Part shown: positions 63,188 to 64,000 of the stretch, piece by piece
How the letters are laid out: each line of letters opens with the position of its first letter
How positions within the stretch are numbered: the first letter of the stretch is position 1
Translations under genes and position numbers: made by a program
Source of the DNA: an uncultured Kordia sp.
GTDB lineage: Bacteria; Bacteroidota; Bacteroidia; Flavobacteriales; Flavobacteriaceae
Length of the DNA: 64,000 bases
NCBI RefSeq assembly: GCF_947496985.1
Contig: NZ_CANMEZ010000001.1
Span: forward strand, 1,029,566 to 1,093,565
Reading direction: 5' to 3'
Notes under the pieces: generated by a model
Databases searched by the model: none
Seen by the model: the letters and a program-made list of their open reading frames with translations, nothing else
What the model was told of the DNA's origin: nothing

Positions 63188-63461
63188 GTTTATAAAGTTT
63201 ATTATTCAGTACAAGGAAGTAAAACAGTAATTGATTCTTAATACATATCAAATCTAGTGTAAGAGGAGCGCAAATGACAACGGTATTGTAAGTATGCTCA
63301 AGCGTTTCCTGATCTTTACCACCTTTTATTCACTCTTGATCAAAAAAACATTACCTAATAGTAAAGCAAACAATTAAAAAGTATTCTAACAAAACGGTTT
63401 GTATTCTTAATATAGTATGGTTACAAAGCAATTATGTATGATGTATTTGACTCAAGAAGCT
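63188..63461. other. Intergenic stretch, nothing recognised
   Basis: About 270 bp between two convergent transcription units. No coding frame, promoter consensus or repeat of the families described elsewhere could be supported. Confidence 0.4.
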
Positions 63462-63486
63462 AAAAAAAGCGAACCTTGGTTCGCTT
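63462..63486 (-). terminator. Intrinsic terminator of the lanthipeptide-type precursor gene
   Basis: On the minus strand AAGCGAACC-AA-GGTTCGCTT is followed by seven T's in total. The plus-strand coordinates of the palindrome are 63467-63486, with the A-run at 63462-63468. It lies about 58 nt past the stop codon at 63544 and shows that the precursor gene is transcribed alone. Confidence 0.85.
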
Positions 63487-63543
63487 ATAAATTTATACAA
63501 GTATAGCTTTTAAAACTACCTCTTTTTTAGTCACACTTTGTCA

Positions 63544-63798
63544 TTATTCACAATCTTGTTCCCAGGTCGGTAAAAAGCAAACACAAGTTTCTTCATGAGT
63601 TAAACAATTGCCTGTAGGGTCGCCACCACCGCAATTAGTATTTTCTGAGCCAAGGCATTCACCTGTACCAAATACTGGGCAACATACATCAATAAAGTTT
63701 TGACTAAGGGTAACTCTTTCAAATCCTCCTTTTGTGTGGCTAAGATTCGAAACTGATTTCTTGTTTAACACTAACGACTTTAAATTCTTTTTTTTCAT
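63544..63798 (-). CDS. Class I lanthipeptide-type RiPP precursor (orphan)
   Basis: An 84-residue peptide. The leader KNLKSLVLNKKSVSNLSHTK followed by GG (residues 24-25) matches the Bacteroidota class I lanthipeptide leader style (KKxNLKxLxLNKKSxSNL...GG). The part after GG holds eight Cys (39, 40, 48, 56, 65, 72, 74, 83) with Thr/Ser nearby (VTLS, TGEC, SENTNC, HEETCVC), as needed for thioether rings, but the core is longer and more acidic than typical lantibiotics. No dehydratase, cyclase, transporter or protease gene is in the window. An uncyclised or disulfide-linked exported peptide is an alternative. Confidence 0.72.
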   Translation of the reverse strand: MKKKNLKSLVLNKKSVSNLSHTKGGFERVTLSQNFIDVCCPVFGTGECLGSENTNCGGGDPTGNCLTHEETCVCFLPTWEQDCE

Positions 63799-63910
63799 AA
63801 TACATGATTTTAGTTAAATATTGAAGCAATGATATAGGTTAAAATGCTACAAAAAAAAGGACGATAGTCGTATTTATTTAAAACCGAGTGCTGATTTTTA
63901 GCTGTAATGT

Positions 63911-64000
63911 TTATGACCAATTCTGTTGTTTTAAGAAGCTAGAAACGGTTTCGCCCGTTTTTTTCTGAAATGCTTTTGAGAATGAATTTGCTGAGGCAAA
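63911..64000 (-). CDS. AraC-type transcriptional regulator, C-terminal fragment (runs off the right edge)
   Basis: The frame is open from base 64000 to a TAA at 63913-63911. The 29 residues seen (FASANSFSKAFQKKTGETVS, then SFLKQQNWS) match the end of an AraC/XylS helix-turn-helix domain: the F-xx-xx-FSKAFKK-xxG-xxP/T-xx-F pattern. It closely resembles the corresponding segment of the regulator at 13479. Its start and sensor part lie outside the window. Confidence 0.75.
   Translation of the reverse strand, partial: FASANSFSKAFQKKTGETVSSFLKQQNWS

Overview
The window is AT-rich DNA from a member of the phylum Bacteroidota, almost certainly a marine member of the Flavobacteriaceae. The evidence is the gliding/type IX secretion genes sprE (porW) and gldH, type IX C-terminal sorting domains on two secreted proteins, flavobacterial DUF families (DUF4292, DUF6607, DUF6686, DUF6168), promoters of the TAnnTTTG type, and a Bacteroidota class I lanthipeptide-type leader. 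Kordia or a close relative is my guess on style alone; the sequence does not prove the genus.

Layout. Positions 1-604 hold the start of a tyrosine recombinase that runs off the left edge, followed by a gap rich in small palindromes. 0.96-4.2 kb (minus) holds an alpha/beta hydrolase, a retropepsin-like protease and a LytTR membrane regulator. 4.4-13.1 kb (plus) runs sprE, bactofilin, atpZ, a DUF6168 gene and the ATP synthase genes atpBEFHAG; atpD and atpC are not here, as is usual in this phylum. Two unusual inverted-repeat structures lie between atpE/atpF and atpA/atpG. 13.2-18 kb has a TPR/AraC-type regulator, a hydrolase, an ECF sigma factor with its partner, and two copies of a ~145-nt structured repeat. 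18.2-24.6 kb is an envelope/nucleotide cluster: flippase, dut, sugar nucleotidyltransferase, TPR protein, DUF4292 lipoprotein and an EnvC-like murein hydrolase activator.

24.7-35.0 kb is a divergent iron/haem acquisition locus. One arm carries a TonB-dependent receptor with a HmuR-like NPNL motif, a HmuY lipoprotein and a HmuY-like protein with a type IX signal. The other carries DUF6607, ankyrin-repeat, DUF2271, PepSY-flavodoxin reductase and DUF6686 proteins. 35.1-38.5 kb (minus) has a thioesterase, a sigma factor/membrane protein/ATL-like operon and a SPOR-domain protein. 39-42 kb has dprA and a LytTR two-component pair. 42-46.7 kb is an accessory stretch: a hydrolase-like lipoprotein, an outer-membrane-like protein, an M23 lipoprotein, a DUF4386 protein, a quinone reductase and a lipase-like hydrolase. 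46.8-63.1 kb contains housekeeping genes (trpS, plsC, recA, trhO, ricT, gldH, a class A PBP, the two CoA-transferase subunits), an ECF sigma factor overlapping a protein that joins an anti-sigma-like N-terminus to an outer-membrane barrel, and a large M43 metalloprotease. The right edge has an orphan lanthipeptide-type precursor and the last 29 codons of an AraC-type regulator.

The least explained signals are outside ordinary genes. They are the paired structured repeat at 13.2 and 16.7 kb, whose helices show compensatory changes; a family of short palindromes whose arms change together and which appears to have entered a coding region at 14.8 kb; a strongly folded, terminator-ended segment divergent from recA; and the orphan RiPP precursor.
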